From Cyanobacteria bacterium DS2.3.42 (GTDB taxonomy: Bacteria; Cyanobacteriota; Vampirovibrionia; Obscuribacterales; Obscuribacteraceae): 38,757 nt of DNA. Below are positions 1 to 9,176 of this stretch, one piece after another. A model generated the notes under the pieces. That model worked only from the letters and a program-made list of their open reading frames with translations, searched no databases and was not told the origin of the DNA. Location of the stretch: NCBI GenBank assembly GCA_013823055.1, contig PNLN01000075.1:1-38757 (forward strand). The letters are read 5' to 3'. The stretch's first letter is position 1, and every line of letters starts with the position of its first letter. The position numbers were made by a program, and so were the translations under genes.

Positions 1-671
1 TCAGACCATGATGCGTGTCTCTGCAAGACGCCGTTGTGATAGCTGAGGTATGTTGTCGGTCCGGAACCACCACCGCCACCGCTTTTGGTGCCGTACTTAG
101 TGCTTCCGCCGGTGCTATCTTTCTTTTTGTTTTCGGGAATCGGCTCAGCTTCAGGCAGTACACTCAAATCAATGAAGTAGCCGTCACGCGGACCGACATA
201 CAAATGATCAGGTTTGTTCTTCGCGTATGAAACAGCAATTTCGTCGCAGCGCTCATTGCCCGGATAGCCGGAATGTCCGCGCACATATCTCCAATCGACG
301 TTCGATGGTTTGAGCCTGGTTACCTGGCGTAAGAGTTCTTCCCATAGCTCGCGATTGGCGACATCCTTGCCGTCTGCGCTTTTCCATCCACGCGAGCGCC
401 ACCCCCAGATCCACTGGGTAATGCCCTTAATTACATAAGATGAGTCTGTGTATAAAACAATTGGTGTTGGTTCTTTCAGTTCCAACATTGCCAGTGCGCG
501 AATGGTTGCTGCCATTTCCATTCGATTGTTGGTCGTATCCCTGACGCCACCGCCGAGCTCATGCACCGTTCCATCCGGCAACGACACAACACACGCCCAA
601 CCACCAGGACCGGGATTGCCGGTGCAGGCTCCGTCTGTGTAAATCAGAACTGTCGATTCCAGGCTGATCAA
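1..671 (-). CDS. rnhA: Ribonuclease HI with C-terminal extension (3' end cut by window edge)
   Basis: Cleaves the RNA strand of RNA:DNA hybrids in the cytoplasm. Reading the minus strand from TTG at 671 gives an open frame to the window edge, starting MISLESTVLIYTDGACTGNP. The four catalytic acids are visible: Asp in YTDGAC, Glu in NNRMEM, Asp in YTDSSY and Asp in GNERCDE, plus the His of GHSGYPGN. The RNase H domain ends near residue 160. It is followed by a charged linker, a Gly-rich stretch and a tail (TYLSYHNGVLQRHASW) that resembles the start of the hybrid-binding/viroplasmin-like motif seen at the C-terminus of some bacterial RNases HI; the rest lies outside the window. The TTG overlaps the TGA of the upstream TPR gene (TTGA), with GAAAGG about 9 nt before it, so the two are probably translationally coupled. 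No ATG fits near the first beta strand. Confidence 0.9.
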   Translation of the reverse strand, partial: MISLESTVLIYTDGACTGNPGPGGWACVVSLPDGTVHELGGGVRDTTNNRMEMAATIRALAMLELKEPTPIVLYTDSSYVIKGITQWIWGWRSRGWKSADGKDVANRELWEELLRQVTRLKPSNVDWRYVRGHSGYPGNERCDEIAVSYAKNKPDHLYVGPRDGYFIDLSVLPEAEPIPENKKKDSTGGSTKYGTKSGGGGGSGPTTYLSYHNGVLQRHASWS

Positions 672-1537
672 GCCTTTGTACCTTTCTTCAATTGCTTAAT
701 TGCTTTTGCTGCGAGCTCTTTATCCGGGTAGGATTTTTCCAATTCCGGTGCAAGTGTTTCTGCCATCCATTTTTCGGCGCCGTCAGTGTCGGCCCAATGA
801 TAGCCGGCGTCCATCACGTATGCTGCCGCTTCTCTTTCGTCACCAAAGCCAACAGTTTCTGGCGCTTCTTCCGGAAGAGGCACTACTTCCGCCAAATAAA
901 TAGGTACGTGAATGTTGGTTTCAAACGCCTTCAGCAAAACTTGGTTGGTGCGCTCGGAGGGACCATATTTTCTGAATATATGAAGTGCTTTGATATAACT
1001 CAGTGAAGCGCTAACTTCGTCATCGTATTTCACAAAGAAGCGGTCCAACTCATCGCTGCACTTCGCTTCGTAGAGACAGGAAGCCAGGTTGTAGTGGACT
1101 CCTTGATTGTCGGTGGGATTCCATTCCATCAGTTTTCGATTAATTGCCAGCGCTTCGTCAAGTTCGTCTTCCCACTGCAAATCGATGGCAAGCATTGCCA
1201 TTGCGTGCATCAGCGGACGTGTTTCACTTGCGAGCCAAAAGCTTCCTTTATATCTGCGTTCCCAGTCAGCACCAAGCACTTTCTCCGCTGCGGCAATTGC
1301 TTTTCGATAGTGCTTTATGCGTGCCGGCCGTTCAGTCGTTTCTTCTGCTAATAGCGAATGGGCCTCTGCGCAATCTGCGTAAATGTCGAGGGCTTCTTTC
1401 GCCAATGCCACGCGTTTTTTTCCTTCTGCCGCCCGTGCTTCAGAAACTTTTTTTTGTGCGAGACGCAGCTCGTCAGGGGTTCCGCTTGATACTTTGCGAA
1501 GCAGGAATACATTTGATTTTGTAGTGCGCTTTGTCAC
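668..1537 (-). CDS. ST7-like tetratricopeptide repeat protein
   Basis: A soluble helical-repeat protein of 289 residues with no signal peptide. It reads as TPR-like helix pairs (ALDIYADCAEAHSLLAEE, then DEALAINRKLMEWNPTDNQG) and ends with the HVPIYLAEVVPLPEEAPE and GFGDEREAAAYV signatures. I associate that arrangement with ST7-like TPR proteins, sometimes linked to SEC-C proteins; the biochemical role is unknown. The frame stays open far upstream into the neighbouring uvrA paralogue, but the family-like sequence begins only near 1500. I chose GTG at 1537 because GAGGT lies 8 nt upstream and the region before it has no coding character. The gene lies between the UvrA-type gene (127 nt gap) and rnhA (4-nt overlap). 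Confidence 0.8.
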   Translation of the reverse strand: MTKRTTKSNVFLLRKVSSGTPDELRLAQKKVSEARAAEGKKRVALAKEALDIYADCAEAHSLLAEETTERPARIKHYRKAIAAAEKVLGADWERRYKGSFWLASETRPLMHAMAMLAIDLQWEDELDEALAINRKLMEWNPTDNQGVHYNLASCLYEAKCSDELDRFFVKYDDEVSASLSYIKALHIFRKYGPSERTNQVLLKAFETNIHVPIYLAEVVPLPEEAPETVGFGDEREAAAYVMDAGYHWADTDGAEKWMAETLAPELEKSYPDKELAAKAIKQLKKGTKA

Positions 1538-1664
1538 GGATGAAGACCTCGGCGTGAGCACGGTTGAACGAATCCATGATCTTATCAGAGGAATGCTGAA
1601 ATTCAGTAGTGAAATCGTTGAAATATATCGAGGATGTATGCGGTAGGCGTTGATCTGGCACGGG

Positions 1665-4187
1665 CTACCGCAAGGCTTTGAGCTTCTTGGCCAGGTATGC
1701 CGCAGTCTTGCTGCTTGCAGCTTTCGACACTTTCTCCGGAATTCCGGAGGCGACAACTTTCCCTCCGAGGCTACCGGCACCAGGACCAAGGTCTATCACC
1801 CAGTCTGCTGCCGCGACAACATCCATGTCGTGCTCTACGACGATCACCGTATTGCCGCCGTCAACCAGGGCGTGCATCAGCATCATCAATTTTTCAACGT
1901 CGGCCGGGTGAAGCCCGGTTGTGGGTTCGTCCAGCAGATACAATGTGCTGCCTGTTTGAACGCGCTGCAGCTCAGTGGCTAGTTTGATGCGCTGCGCTTC
2001 ACCACCCGAGAGTTCGGTGGCAGGCTGTCCAAGCCTTAGATATCCCAAGCCGACTTCGCGTAAAGTCTTTAGCGCTCGCTCGACTGCCGGCAATTCCGTG
2101 AAAAACTCGCTTGCAGCATCGACTGTCATGTCTAGAACATCGGCGATGTTAAGGTCGCGATATTTAACAGCAAGAGTTTGCTCGTTGTAGCGAGTGCCTT
2201 TGCACACGGCGCAAGGAGTATAGACACTGGGCAGGAAGAGCAATTCGACGGAGACAAAACCTTCGCCTTCACATGTGGTGCATCGTCCACCTTCAACATT
2301 GAAGGAAAAACGTCCAGCGTTGTATCCACGCGCTTTAGCTTCCTGCGTTGCAGCAAATTTCTTGCGAATGAAATCAAACAGCCCTGTGTAGGTTGCGAGG
2401 TTTGAACGCGGAGTTCTTCCGATTGGTTTTTGATCTACGCATACCAATCGTTTTATCGAATCGATGCCCTCTATTTTCGCTGGACGTTGTTCATCGATTT
2501 CTTCGTCAAACTCTTCTGACTCGTCCTCGGATTCCTCTTCGATTTTCTGACTGCCGAGCGCTGAATTGATTGCGTCTGCTAGAACCTGGCTAATCAAAGT
2601 TGACTTGCCGGAGCCGGAGATACCTGTGACGACTGTTAGAACGGAGAGCGGCAACTCAATTTCCAAATTTTTGAGATTGTGCCTGTTAATACCGCTGAGC
2701 TTCATCCATCCTGCCGGAGCAATTGTTTTTCTTTTGCTTTGCGCTTGAGCGTTAAAAACATACTGCCGTGTCAGCGATGAATCTATCTTCGCCAAACCTT
2801 CAATAGGTCCGCTGTAAAGCAGAGCGCCGCCTGCCTCGCCTGCATGCGGACCAATGTCAACGATCCAGTCGGCCTCACGCACGAGGTCCATTTCATGTTC
2901 AACAACAAACAGCGAATTACCGTCTGCCTTCAGTTGTCTGAGCGTTTTGAGTAGCGCTTCCGTGTCAGCCGGATGGAGCCCCGCCGAGGGCTCGTCGAGA
3001 ACGTACACGACTCCGAACAATCCGGAGCGAAGCTGCGTCGTCAGTCGTAGTCTTTGCAGTTCACCTGCAGACAAAGTTGGTGTCGAACGGTCCAGAGATA
3101 GGTAATCTAGTCCCAGTTCGCTCAGTAATTGAATACGATCGACTAGATCGTGCACGATTAGTTTTGCTACTTCGGTATTCGCCGCTGTTTCGTCGATTCC
3201 CTTCGCCGTGGGAGATTTTGACGCAATCTCCTTTTGCAGCACAGCGGACAATTCCGACAATGACATTTGTGACAGGTCTGCAATGTCGTATCCACCAAAT
3301 TTCACCGCAAGTGCCTCGGCTCTCAATCGTTTCCCATCGCATGATGGGCAGTGAGACTTTTCCATAAAGCGCGCGACGCGTTTTCGCAGCGTAGCACTCT
3401 GGGTGGTGGCGAAGGTATGGCGAACATACACGGCTGCACTCATGTATGTTCCTTGATACGGACGCTGAATTCTGTGTGCTTCACGCTGTGCATGAACAGT
3501 TACTATAGGCTTCTCTTCCGTAAACAGAATCCAATCGCGATCTTTCTTCGCGAGTTGCTTCCAGGGTTTGTTGACGTCGTATCCAAGTACATCCAAAATG
3601 TCTCGATAGTTTTTGCCCTGCCACGCACCGGGCCATGCTGCCACCGCACCTTCACGGATGCTCAGGGAATCATCCGGTACGAGAGAATCTTCGCTGACAC
3701 TGTGGCGGATGCCCATGCCGTGGCAATCAGGACACGCACCGCTGTGAGTGTTAGGAGAGAATGCATCTGAATCCAGTCGTTCTGTTGCACCTTTGGGGTA
3801 TGTGCCGGCTCTGGAAAAGAGCATGCGCAATGAATTTGACAAATTAGTTATGGTGCCGACAGAAGAGCGAGCCGTCGGCTCCCCCCTCCTCTGCTGGAGA
3901 GCAACTGCTGGTGGCAAGCCGCGAATCTCCGTAACCTTCGGAGCCGGCAACTGCGAGATCAAGCGTCGGGCGTATGGTGCGATCGAATCAAAATAGCGAC
4001 GCTGTGCTTCTGCAAAAATCGTTCCGAACGCAATTGAGGACTTTCCAGAGCCCGAAACTCCGGTGAAAACCACAAACGCGTTGCGTGGAATGTCGACATC
4101 GATGCCGCGCAAATTGTTTTGCCGCGCGCCGCGAACTTCGACAAATCCGTCCTTGTGCGCCGTGTTTTCTTTAATTTTGGTAGTCAT
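1665..4187 (-). CDS. UvrA-type ABC ATPase, short (UvrA2-like) form
   Basis: A tandem ABC ATPase of the UvrA family, about 840 residues against about 940 for classical UvrA. Seen: Walker A GVSGSGKSS (residues 43-51) and GISGSGKST in the second half; signatures LSAGELQRL and LSGGEAQRI; Walker B segments VLDEPSAGLHP and LLDEPTTGLHP; and zinc-finger pairs CPDCHGMG, CPSCDGKR, CTTCEGEG and CAVCKGTR. After the first Walker A the sequence runs almost directly to the CPDC finger, so the UvrB-binding insertion of canonical UvrA is absent. That is the hallmark of UvrA2 paralogues, which are linked to drug tolerance or DNA protection rather than the main excision pathway. A Glu/Asp-rich insertion lies in the second ATPase half. 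Start: ATG 4187 fits the domain start; ATG 4217 is an in-frame alternative and neither has a clear Shine-Dalgarno site. No uvrB or uvrC is nearby. Confidence 0.9.
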   Translation of the reverse strand: MTTKIKENTAHKDGFVEVRGARQNNLRGIDVDIPRNAFVVFTGVSGSGKSSIAFGTIFAEAQRRYFDSIAPYARRLISQLPAPKVTEIRGLPPAVALQQRRGEPTARSSVGTITNLSNSLRMLFSRAGTYPKGATERLDSDAFSPNTHSGACPDCHGMGIRHSVSEDSLVPDDSLSIREGAVAAWPGAWQGKNYRDILDVLGYDVNKPWKQLAKKDRDWILFTEEKPIVTVHAQREAHRIQRPYQGTYMSAAVYVRHTFATTQSATLRKRVARFMEKSHCPSCDGKRLRAEALAVKFGGYDIADLSQMSLSELSAVLQKEIASKSPTAKGIDETAANTEVAKLIVHDLVDRIQLLSELGLDYLSLDRSTPTLSAGELQRLRLTTQLRSGLFGVVYVLDEPSAGLHPADTEALLKTLRQLKADGNSLFVVEHEMDLVREADWIVDIGPHAGEAGGALLYSGPIEGLAKIDSSLTRQYVFNAQAQSKRKTIAPAGWMKLSGINRHNLKNLEIELPLSVLTVVTGISGSGKSTLISQVLADAINSALGSQKIEEESEDESEEFDEEIDEQRPAKIEGIDSIKRLVCVDQKPIGRTPRSNLATYTGLFDFIRKKFAATQEAKARGYNAGRFSFNVEGGRCTTCEGEGFVSVELLFLPSVYTPCAVCKGTRYNEQTLAVKYRDLNIADVLDMTVDAASEFFTELPAVERALKTLREVGLGYLRLGQPATELSGGEAQRIKLATELQRVQTGSTLYLLDEPTTGLHPADVEKLMMLMHALVDGGNTVIVVEHDMDVVAAADWVIDLGPGAGSLGGKVVASGIPEKVSKAASSKTAAYLAKKLKALR

Positions 4188-4300
4188 GTAAATTGGCAAC
4201 TTCACGCGAAAGTCCATTAAATCACAGAAGACCAGCACTAACAAATGTTGTCGAGAGCTAAGACCTAAGGTTGTATTTCTTTTCTGCATGTATAGTATGC

Positions 4301-4310
4301 GTTACGTAAC
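4301..4310. promoter_or_regulatory. Perfect 10-bp palindrome between divergent genes
   Basis: GTTACGTAAC lies 4 nt after a TATAGT (4291-4296) that could be a -10 box for the large TPR gene. No matching -35 is clear. The intergenic stretch 4188-4359 must carry promoters for both the uvrA paralogue and the TPR gene. Operator function is only a guess. Confidence 0.25.
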
Positions 4311-4359
4311 CATTGCGCGCCGCTTGGCTATGCGGAACGACCTGTCTGGTGGAGATTCC

Positions 4360-7200
4360 ATGAAAAAACAAGTATCGACAAAGAACTTTGGAAAAACGGC
4401 TGTCCCTGTAATTCTCCTTCTCGCTACGACCTTCACGTTGACGACGAACCTTTCGGCGAGCAGTCAGACAGAGACCAATCCGACCAATGCACCCGCGGCC
4501 ACTCCGATCAATCCGCCTGTGGGGTTTCAAGTCGTAGCACCGGGAGTTCGCCCCGCTGAATGGAAATTTCAAAACGAGCAAGAGTGGATAGTTGACAGTA
4601 TCGGACGCGACATTGCAGAAATGCTGGGATACGCGAAATACTCTAAAGACGCCAAAGAGAAATTCTCTGCAAAAGATGTTGAATTCACCACCAAAACGGC
4701 CAACCTGAGCACAAATTCGTACGAGTACAAACTCTCGTTCAAAGATGCTCAAAGCCCGCTTGAGTACAAGTTTTCCCTGCAAGAGTATGCGTGGTCGCCG
4801 ATTAATTACGAGCCGCTTGCAAAGCAGATAATGACTTCACTGAAGCTAACTCCGTCTGAGCCCTCGGCAATTCCGGATGATTTCTTGAAGAATCTTTCTA
4901 AGGCTGATTTTCCCGCCTTGTTTGTTGAGAACACACGCATTTCAAAGGCTCTTTCCGCCAACCCTCTAGATGCGTCTTTGCATGAACAAGCGGCACTCTT
5001 GCAGGGCGTCTTCAATATGTTGGAAATTTGCGGAATTTTCAGCGACACGCGAGCACCACTCGATCGAATGACTGCTCACCTGGCAATGGCTAAGGCGCTC
5101 AACAAAGACAAATTGAGCAACGTCGGGAAAATCGCAAACATTGCCTTGGAGAGTATGTCTTGTCGAGACGCTGTTGCAGTAGCTCTGATCGAGGAGGCTG
5201 AGAAGCTGCCGATGAGTCCGGTGGAAAAGTCATTTTTGCGTGCGGTGAAAATTCGTTCTACAACGAACTATCGCTATTTCAATGAAGCAGAAAAGACTCC
5301 GATTGAAGAGTATCAGTATGGACTTCGCCTTGCGCAGTCGCGTGGAATCGAAGAAACGATGGAGACAGTTGCCCAACGCCACGGCAATCTTTCCATCCAG
5401 TGGAGACGAATTCTCGCTTCGGGACCGGCATCCGTACAAACTGGACACATACTTCAGGCTCATATGGTTTCTGCTGAATTGTTTGACTTCATGAAGAGTC
5501 GCAATGCATACAAGAATGTAAACGATCAGAATTTGCAGAGCTATATTTCCGAATTGAATTTGCCCTCGACAAGATGTTTGACGCCGGTGTTTAACGCTGG
5601 TGACTTTCCACTAACAGTACTTAGTTGGGACGATGTTGCCGCTTTTTACAGCCGGCATCTGGCTGAAGCAGTTTCTGAGGAGTACCTTTTCAATGAGCGC
5701 ATGTACGCCGTGAAAGAACTTGCGCAGCAGACAAAAGCAAATGCGAAGAAGTTGTTTAGTGGTCTAAAACTGATGCCTCTGATAACTGCGCACTTCAGCC
5801 CAGCACATGCTGAAAAGGATCAGTTCCTCGCGGATTTGCAAAACCTGTTTATCAATAATCCTGAATTGTGCACTGCGCATCACTGGAACATGATGGTTGA
5901 GACTACCAAAACATATGCACCAAATGCGGTGCTAGTTGAACCGGAGCTGTGGTTTGATCCTCCAATGCCAATGGGCACAGTCTATTACTTCAGGGATATG
6001 TTGAAGAACTGCAAGAAAAATCTTGCCGAGCTTACTGAATGGCGGCGTTTATGCCCTTACTCCCCTATGCTCAACACCGCATGGGCGGAAAAGAAATACG
6101 GACCTCATCCAACTGGCGACCAGTATAGAGAAGCTTTTGGACCGATGGCCGACTTTAATGTCCAAGCCATGCGATGGATCGCTTGGGCGGAGAACGCCAA
6201 CCCAGAAAAATTCATTCCGATGATGGAAAAGATGGCGAAAGAAGATCCGAATTTATATTTGGAGCTTGGTGAATATTGCGTGCTGCATAACAAACCGGAA
6301 CAGGCCGCCGCTTATTACGAGAAAGGTATCAAGGTATGTGAAAACGCTGTGCATGTTTCGAATGTCTGTGATTGGCTAATTCAATATCGATATGAACATG
6401 GACAAAAAGAGAAAGCGGCAGAACTCGCGCAGTTCGCTGCAGAAGTTTATTCTGCCCGCGGACTAATTTCGCTTGCGAGACATAATGAGCGTCTGTGCAA
6501 ATTGAGTGAAGCGGAGGAAACATACCGCAAAGTGTTGGGGCGTTATGGATACAAGTGGCCACTGGCCGCTTTTTACATACGTTATTCCGACAAGGACAAG
6601 AAGTACGCTCAAGAAGCTTCTGTTTTGACTAAGGAAATTTTTCCTACCGGAATGAAAAAAGTCACCCTGGCCAGTTTTACTGAGAAGCCCAAACGTGGAC
6701 TTGAAGTCGAGAGTACGGACTGGTTAACAGACAAAGCGCCAATCGAGCGCAAAGATATCATTGTTGCTGTGAATGGCTATGAGGTAATAAATAAGGATCA
6801 ATTCGATTTAGCTAGAAACCTTGCGACTAAGCCATCAGCTTGGGTAATTTATTGGCACGAAAAAGAATTCAAGGAAACCACCCGGCAGACGGTAAACAAC
6901 AACTATCTGCGACTAGACGTGAAGGCTCTGGAGTCTCCCGAAGAGAAGGCAAAGAAAGCGGCTGAAGCAAAACCCTCCGCAGATGCTCTGACAAAGCTGA
7001 AAGACAACATGATGAAGCAGGCGCAAGAGATGCAAAAGCAAAATCTGCCACCGGAGGAAATGCTCAAGCGATTGTTTCAGCAAAACAACATTCCACAAAG
7101 CATGTATCAGAGTCTGTTGCAGCAGAATGCCGCGAAAGCAAGCCCTGTCGGAAAGCCCGCAGCTGGGAAGGCTCCCGCTAAAGGTTCGGCTAAGAAGTAG
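4360..7200 (+). CDS. Large exported TPR protein with PDZ-like domain
   Basis: A 946-residue protein that I cannot place in a named family. ATG 4360 follows GGTGGAG by 7 nt and opens a clear signal peptide (MKKQ, then a hydrophobic run VPVILLLATTF and small residues), so the product is probably periplasmic or envelope-associated. The N-terminal half is a long non-repetitive helical region. Residues 610-740 look like degenerate TPRs (YLELGEYCVLHNKPEQAAAY; ELAQFAAEVYSARGL; ERLCKLSEAEETYRKVLG). Residues 765-847 resemble a PDZ fold: GLEVESTDWLTDKAPIERKD followed by IIVAVNGYEV. The tail is Gln/Met-rich and ends in a Lys/Ala/Pro/Gly low-complexity stretch. It stands alone, divergent from the UvrA-type gene and 165 nt ahead of glnS. 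A scaffolding role in envelope protein complexes is inference. Confidence 0.85.
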   Translation: MKKQVSTKNFGKTAVPVILLLATTFTLTTNLSASSQTETNPTNAPAATPINPPVGFQVVAPGVRPAEWKFQNEQEWIVDSIGRDIAEMLGYAKYSKDAKEKFSAKDVEFTTKTANLSTNSYEYKLSFKDAQSPLEYKFSLQEYAWSPINYEPLAKQIMTSLKLTPSEPSAIPDDFLKNLSKADFPALFVENTRISKALSANPLDASLHEQAALLQGVFNMLEICGIFSDTRAPLDRMTAHLAMAKALNKDKLSNVGKIANIALESMSCRDAVAVALIEEAEKLPMSPVEKSFLRAVKIRSTTNYRYFNEAEKTPIEEYQYGLRLAQSRGIEETMETVAQRHGNLSIQWRRILASGPASVQTGHILQAHMVSAELFDFMKSRNAYKNVNDQNLQSYISELNLPSTRCLTPVFNAGDFPLTVLSWDDVAAFYSRHLAEAVSEEYLFNERMYAVKELAQQTKANAKKLFSGLKLMPLITAHFSPAHAEKDQFLADLQNLFINNPELCTAHHWNMMVETTKTYAPNAVLVEPELWFDPPMPMGTVYYFRDMLKNCKKNLAELTEWRRLCPYSPMLNTAWAEKKYGPHPTGDQYREAFGPMADFNVQAMRWIAWAENANPEKFIPMMEKMAKEDPNLYLELGEYCVLHNKPEQAAAYYEKGIKVCENAVHVSNVCDWLIQYRYEHGQKEKAAELAQFAAEVYSARGLISLARHNERLCKLSEAEETYRKVLGRYGYKWPLAAFYIRYSDKDKKYAQEASVLTKEIFPTGMKKVTLASFTEKPKRGLEVESTDWLTDKAPIERKDIIVAVNGYEVINKDQFDLARNLATKPSAWVIYWHEKEFKETTRQTVNNNYLRLDVKALESPEEKAKKAAEAKPSADALTKLKDNMMKQAQEMQKQNLPPEEMLKRLFQQNNIPQSMYQSLLQQNAAKASPVGKPAAGKAPAKGSAKK

Positions 7201-7365
7201 GCAGGCTCAAGCGTCCCGAACTGGGTTGCAAACAGGCGCCTGCTTATAGTCTAGTTCTCAAGCAATGTGCCGTAACTTTTGGGTGCTTTCGCCAGCCCGG
7301 TGCTGCCTTTCGAGGTAAAATAGCCTCTCTTAGAGCATATTTCTCGCATCACAGGGGACCAAGCC

Positions 7366-9084
7366 GTGAGTTCTTCCGCATCCGCACCCGCGAAACCCAG
7401 CGATTTTATTAGGGACATCATCAACGAAGACCTGCAAGCAGAGCGCTTCAAAAAGGTGCTGACTCGCTTTCCCCCAGAGCCGAACGGCTTCCTGCATATC
7501 GGGCATGCCAAGTCCATTTGCTTAAACTTCGGACTCGGCAATGAATACGCGGAAAAGTTGCCGGGCAGCGGCACGGGTTGCAATTTGCGCTTCGACGATA
7601 CGGATCCTGCCAAGGAAGACACTTTGTTCGAAGACGGAATTCAGGATGACGTCCGCTGGCTTGGCTTTGAGTGGACCGGCTTCTTTCATGCCAGTGACTA
7701 TTTCGAGAAGATGTACGAGTATGGCGAGCATTTGATTCAATCTGGCAAGGCTTATGTGTGCAGTTTGAGTGATGCAGAGACAAAACAATATCGCGGCGAT
7801 GTAAAAACTCCGGGCACGAACAGCCCATATCGCGATCGCAGTGTTGAAGAGAATTTGGACTTATTTCGCCGTATGCGCAAAGGTGAGTTTAAAGACGGCG
7901 AGCATGTATTGCGTGCAAAGATTGATATGGCAAACGCAAACATGAAAATGCGTGACCCGATGTTGTATCGCATTCGCCACACTGCTCACCATATGACTGG
8001 TGATACGTGGTGCATTTATCCGATGTACGACTATGCACACCCGATTTCGGATGCGATTGAAGGCATCACGCACAGTATCTGCACGCTCGAATTCGAGAAC
8101 AATCGCGAACTGTACGATTGGGTTATCGACAATTTGATTGATTACGCGAAATTCCCGACTCGCCCGCATCAATACGAGTTTGCGCGGTTGAATTTAAACT
8201 ATACAGTGATGAGCAAACGCCGCTTGCTGGAACTCGTCGAAGGGAAACATGTAGATGGCTGGGATGATCCACGCCTGCCTACAATCGCAGGTATGCGCCG
8301 CCGTGGCATCACGCCTGAGGCAATTCGTGCGTTTTGCGCGACTGTTGGTGTCGCCAAGGCGAACAGCACTGTTGATATGGCTCAGCTGGAATTCTGCATC
8401 CGTGATGACCTTAACCAAAAGGCACCGCGAGTGATGGCAGTGTTGAAGCCGCTGAAAGTGGTGATTGAAGGCTATCCTGACGATAAAGTGGAAGAACTCG
8501 ACGCGTCCTACTGGCCGCATGATGTCCCTAAAGAAGGGTCTCGCAAAGTGCCTTTCTGCAAGGAAATCTACATCGAGCAAGATGACTTTATGCTGGAGCC
8601 GCCAAAGGATTACTTCCGTCTGGCACCAGGACAAGAAGTTCGATTGCGGTATGCGTATTGCATCAAGTGCACAGATGTCGTTAAGGATGCAGACGGTAAC
8701 GTCACAGAAGTACGTTGCACCTATGATCCTGAAACGCTCGGAAACAATCCTGTCGGACGCAAAGTAAAAGGCACCATCCATTGGGTAAGTGCTCGCCATG
8801 CTGTCGATGCTGAAGTGCGTTTATATGACCGCCTTCTCTCCGTGGAAGCCCCTCCCACAGGCAAGGACAGTGAGTTTCTCACCGCAATCAATCCGAATGC
8901 GCTGCAAGCGTTGAAGGGATGCAAATTGGAAAGAAGTCTCGGCGATGCTAACGGTGGCGATCGTTTTCAATTCGAACGACAAGGCTATTTTGTTGTCGAT
9001 GCTAAAGACACCAAGCCAGGTGCATTGGTTTTCAACCGCATCGTGACTTTGAAGGATTCGTGGGCGAAGTCGCAGAAGAAGTAA
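7366..9084 (+). CDS. glnS: Glutaminyl-tRNA synthetase
   Basis: Charges tRNA-Gln with glutamine using ATP (class I synthetase, cytoplasm). The 572 residues align by eye along their length with E. coli GlnRS: HIGH motif in [16 protein letters not shown] (about residues 43-58), [50 protein letters not shown], the KMSKS equivalent YTVMSKRRL, then the two beta-barrel anticodon-binding domains ([25 protein letters not shown]) and [12 protein letters not shown] near the end. The GTG start at 7366 is preceded by AGGGGA at a proper distance, and no upstream ATG suits. A terminator-like hairpin follows. Bacteria without GlnRS use GatCAB instead, so its presence says how Gln-tRNA is made here. Confidence 0.96.
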   Translation: MSSSASAPAKPSDFIRDIINEDLQAERFKKVLTRFPPEPNGFLHIGHAKSICLNFGLGNEYAEKLPGSGTGCNLRFDDTDPAKEDTLFEDGIQDDVRWLGFEWTGFFHASDYFEKMYEYGEHLIQSGKAYVCSLSDAETKQYRGDVKTPGTNSPYRDRSVEENLDLFRRMRKGEFKDGEHVLRAKIDMANANMKMRDPMLYRIRHTAHHMTGDTWCIYPMYDYAHPISDAIEGITHSICTLEFENNRELYDWVIDNLIDYAKFPTRPHQYEFARLNLNYTVMSKRRLLELVEGKHVDGWDDPRLPTIAGMRRRGITPEAIRAFCATVGVAKANSTVDMAQLEFCIRDDLNQKAPRVMAVLKPLKVVIEGYPDDKVEELDASYWPHDVPKEGSRKVPFCKEIYIEQDDFMLEPPKDYFRLAPGQEVRLRYAYCIKCTDVVKDADGNVTEVRCTYDPETLGNNPVGRKVKGTIHWVSARHAVDAEVRLYDRLLSVEAPPTGKDSEFLTAINPNALQALKGCKLERSLGDANGGDRFQFERQGYFVVDAKDTKPGALVFNRIVTLKDSWAKSQKK

Positions 9085-9150
9085 GACCAAACTCGACATC
9101 GACACGTTAAAAGCGGTGTGCTGCGTCAGCGCTTCCGTGTGACACGAAGG

Positions 9151-9176
9151 AATCGCTTACTGCGCGATTACTTTTT
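9151..9176 (+). terminator. Intrinsic terminator downstream of glnS
   Basis: Arms AATCGC (9151-9156) and GCGATT (9164-9169), loop of 7 nt, then AC and five T. The distal arm overlaps the stop codon of the convergent uricase gene, so one short segment serves both. Confidence 0.55.

Noticed and set aside
1538-1789. Upstream extension of the ST7-like TPR frame into the uvrA paralogue
   Set aside because: The extension overlaps the end of the uvrA-type gene, lacks family similarity and has no ribosome-binding site; GTG 1537 is better supported.
4258-4782. 174-codon minus-strand frame
   Set aside because: Antisense to the signal peptide and start of the large exported TPR protein; no recognisable protein features.
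8194-8799. 201-codon minus-strand frame
   Set aside because: Lies wholly inside glnS, whose protein matches E. coli GlnRS throughout.
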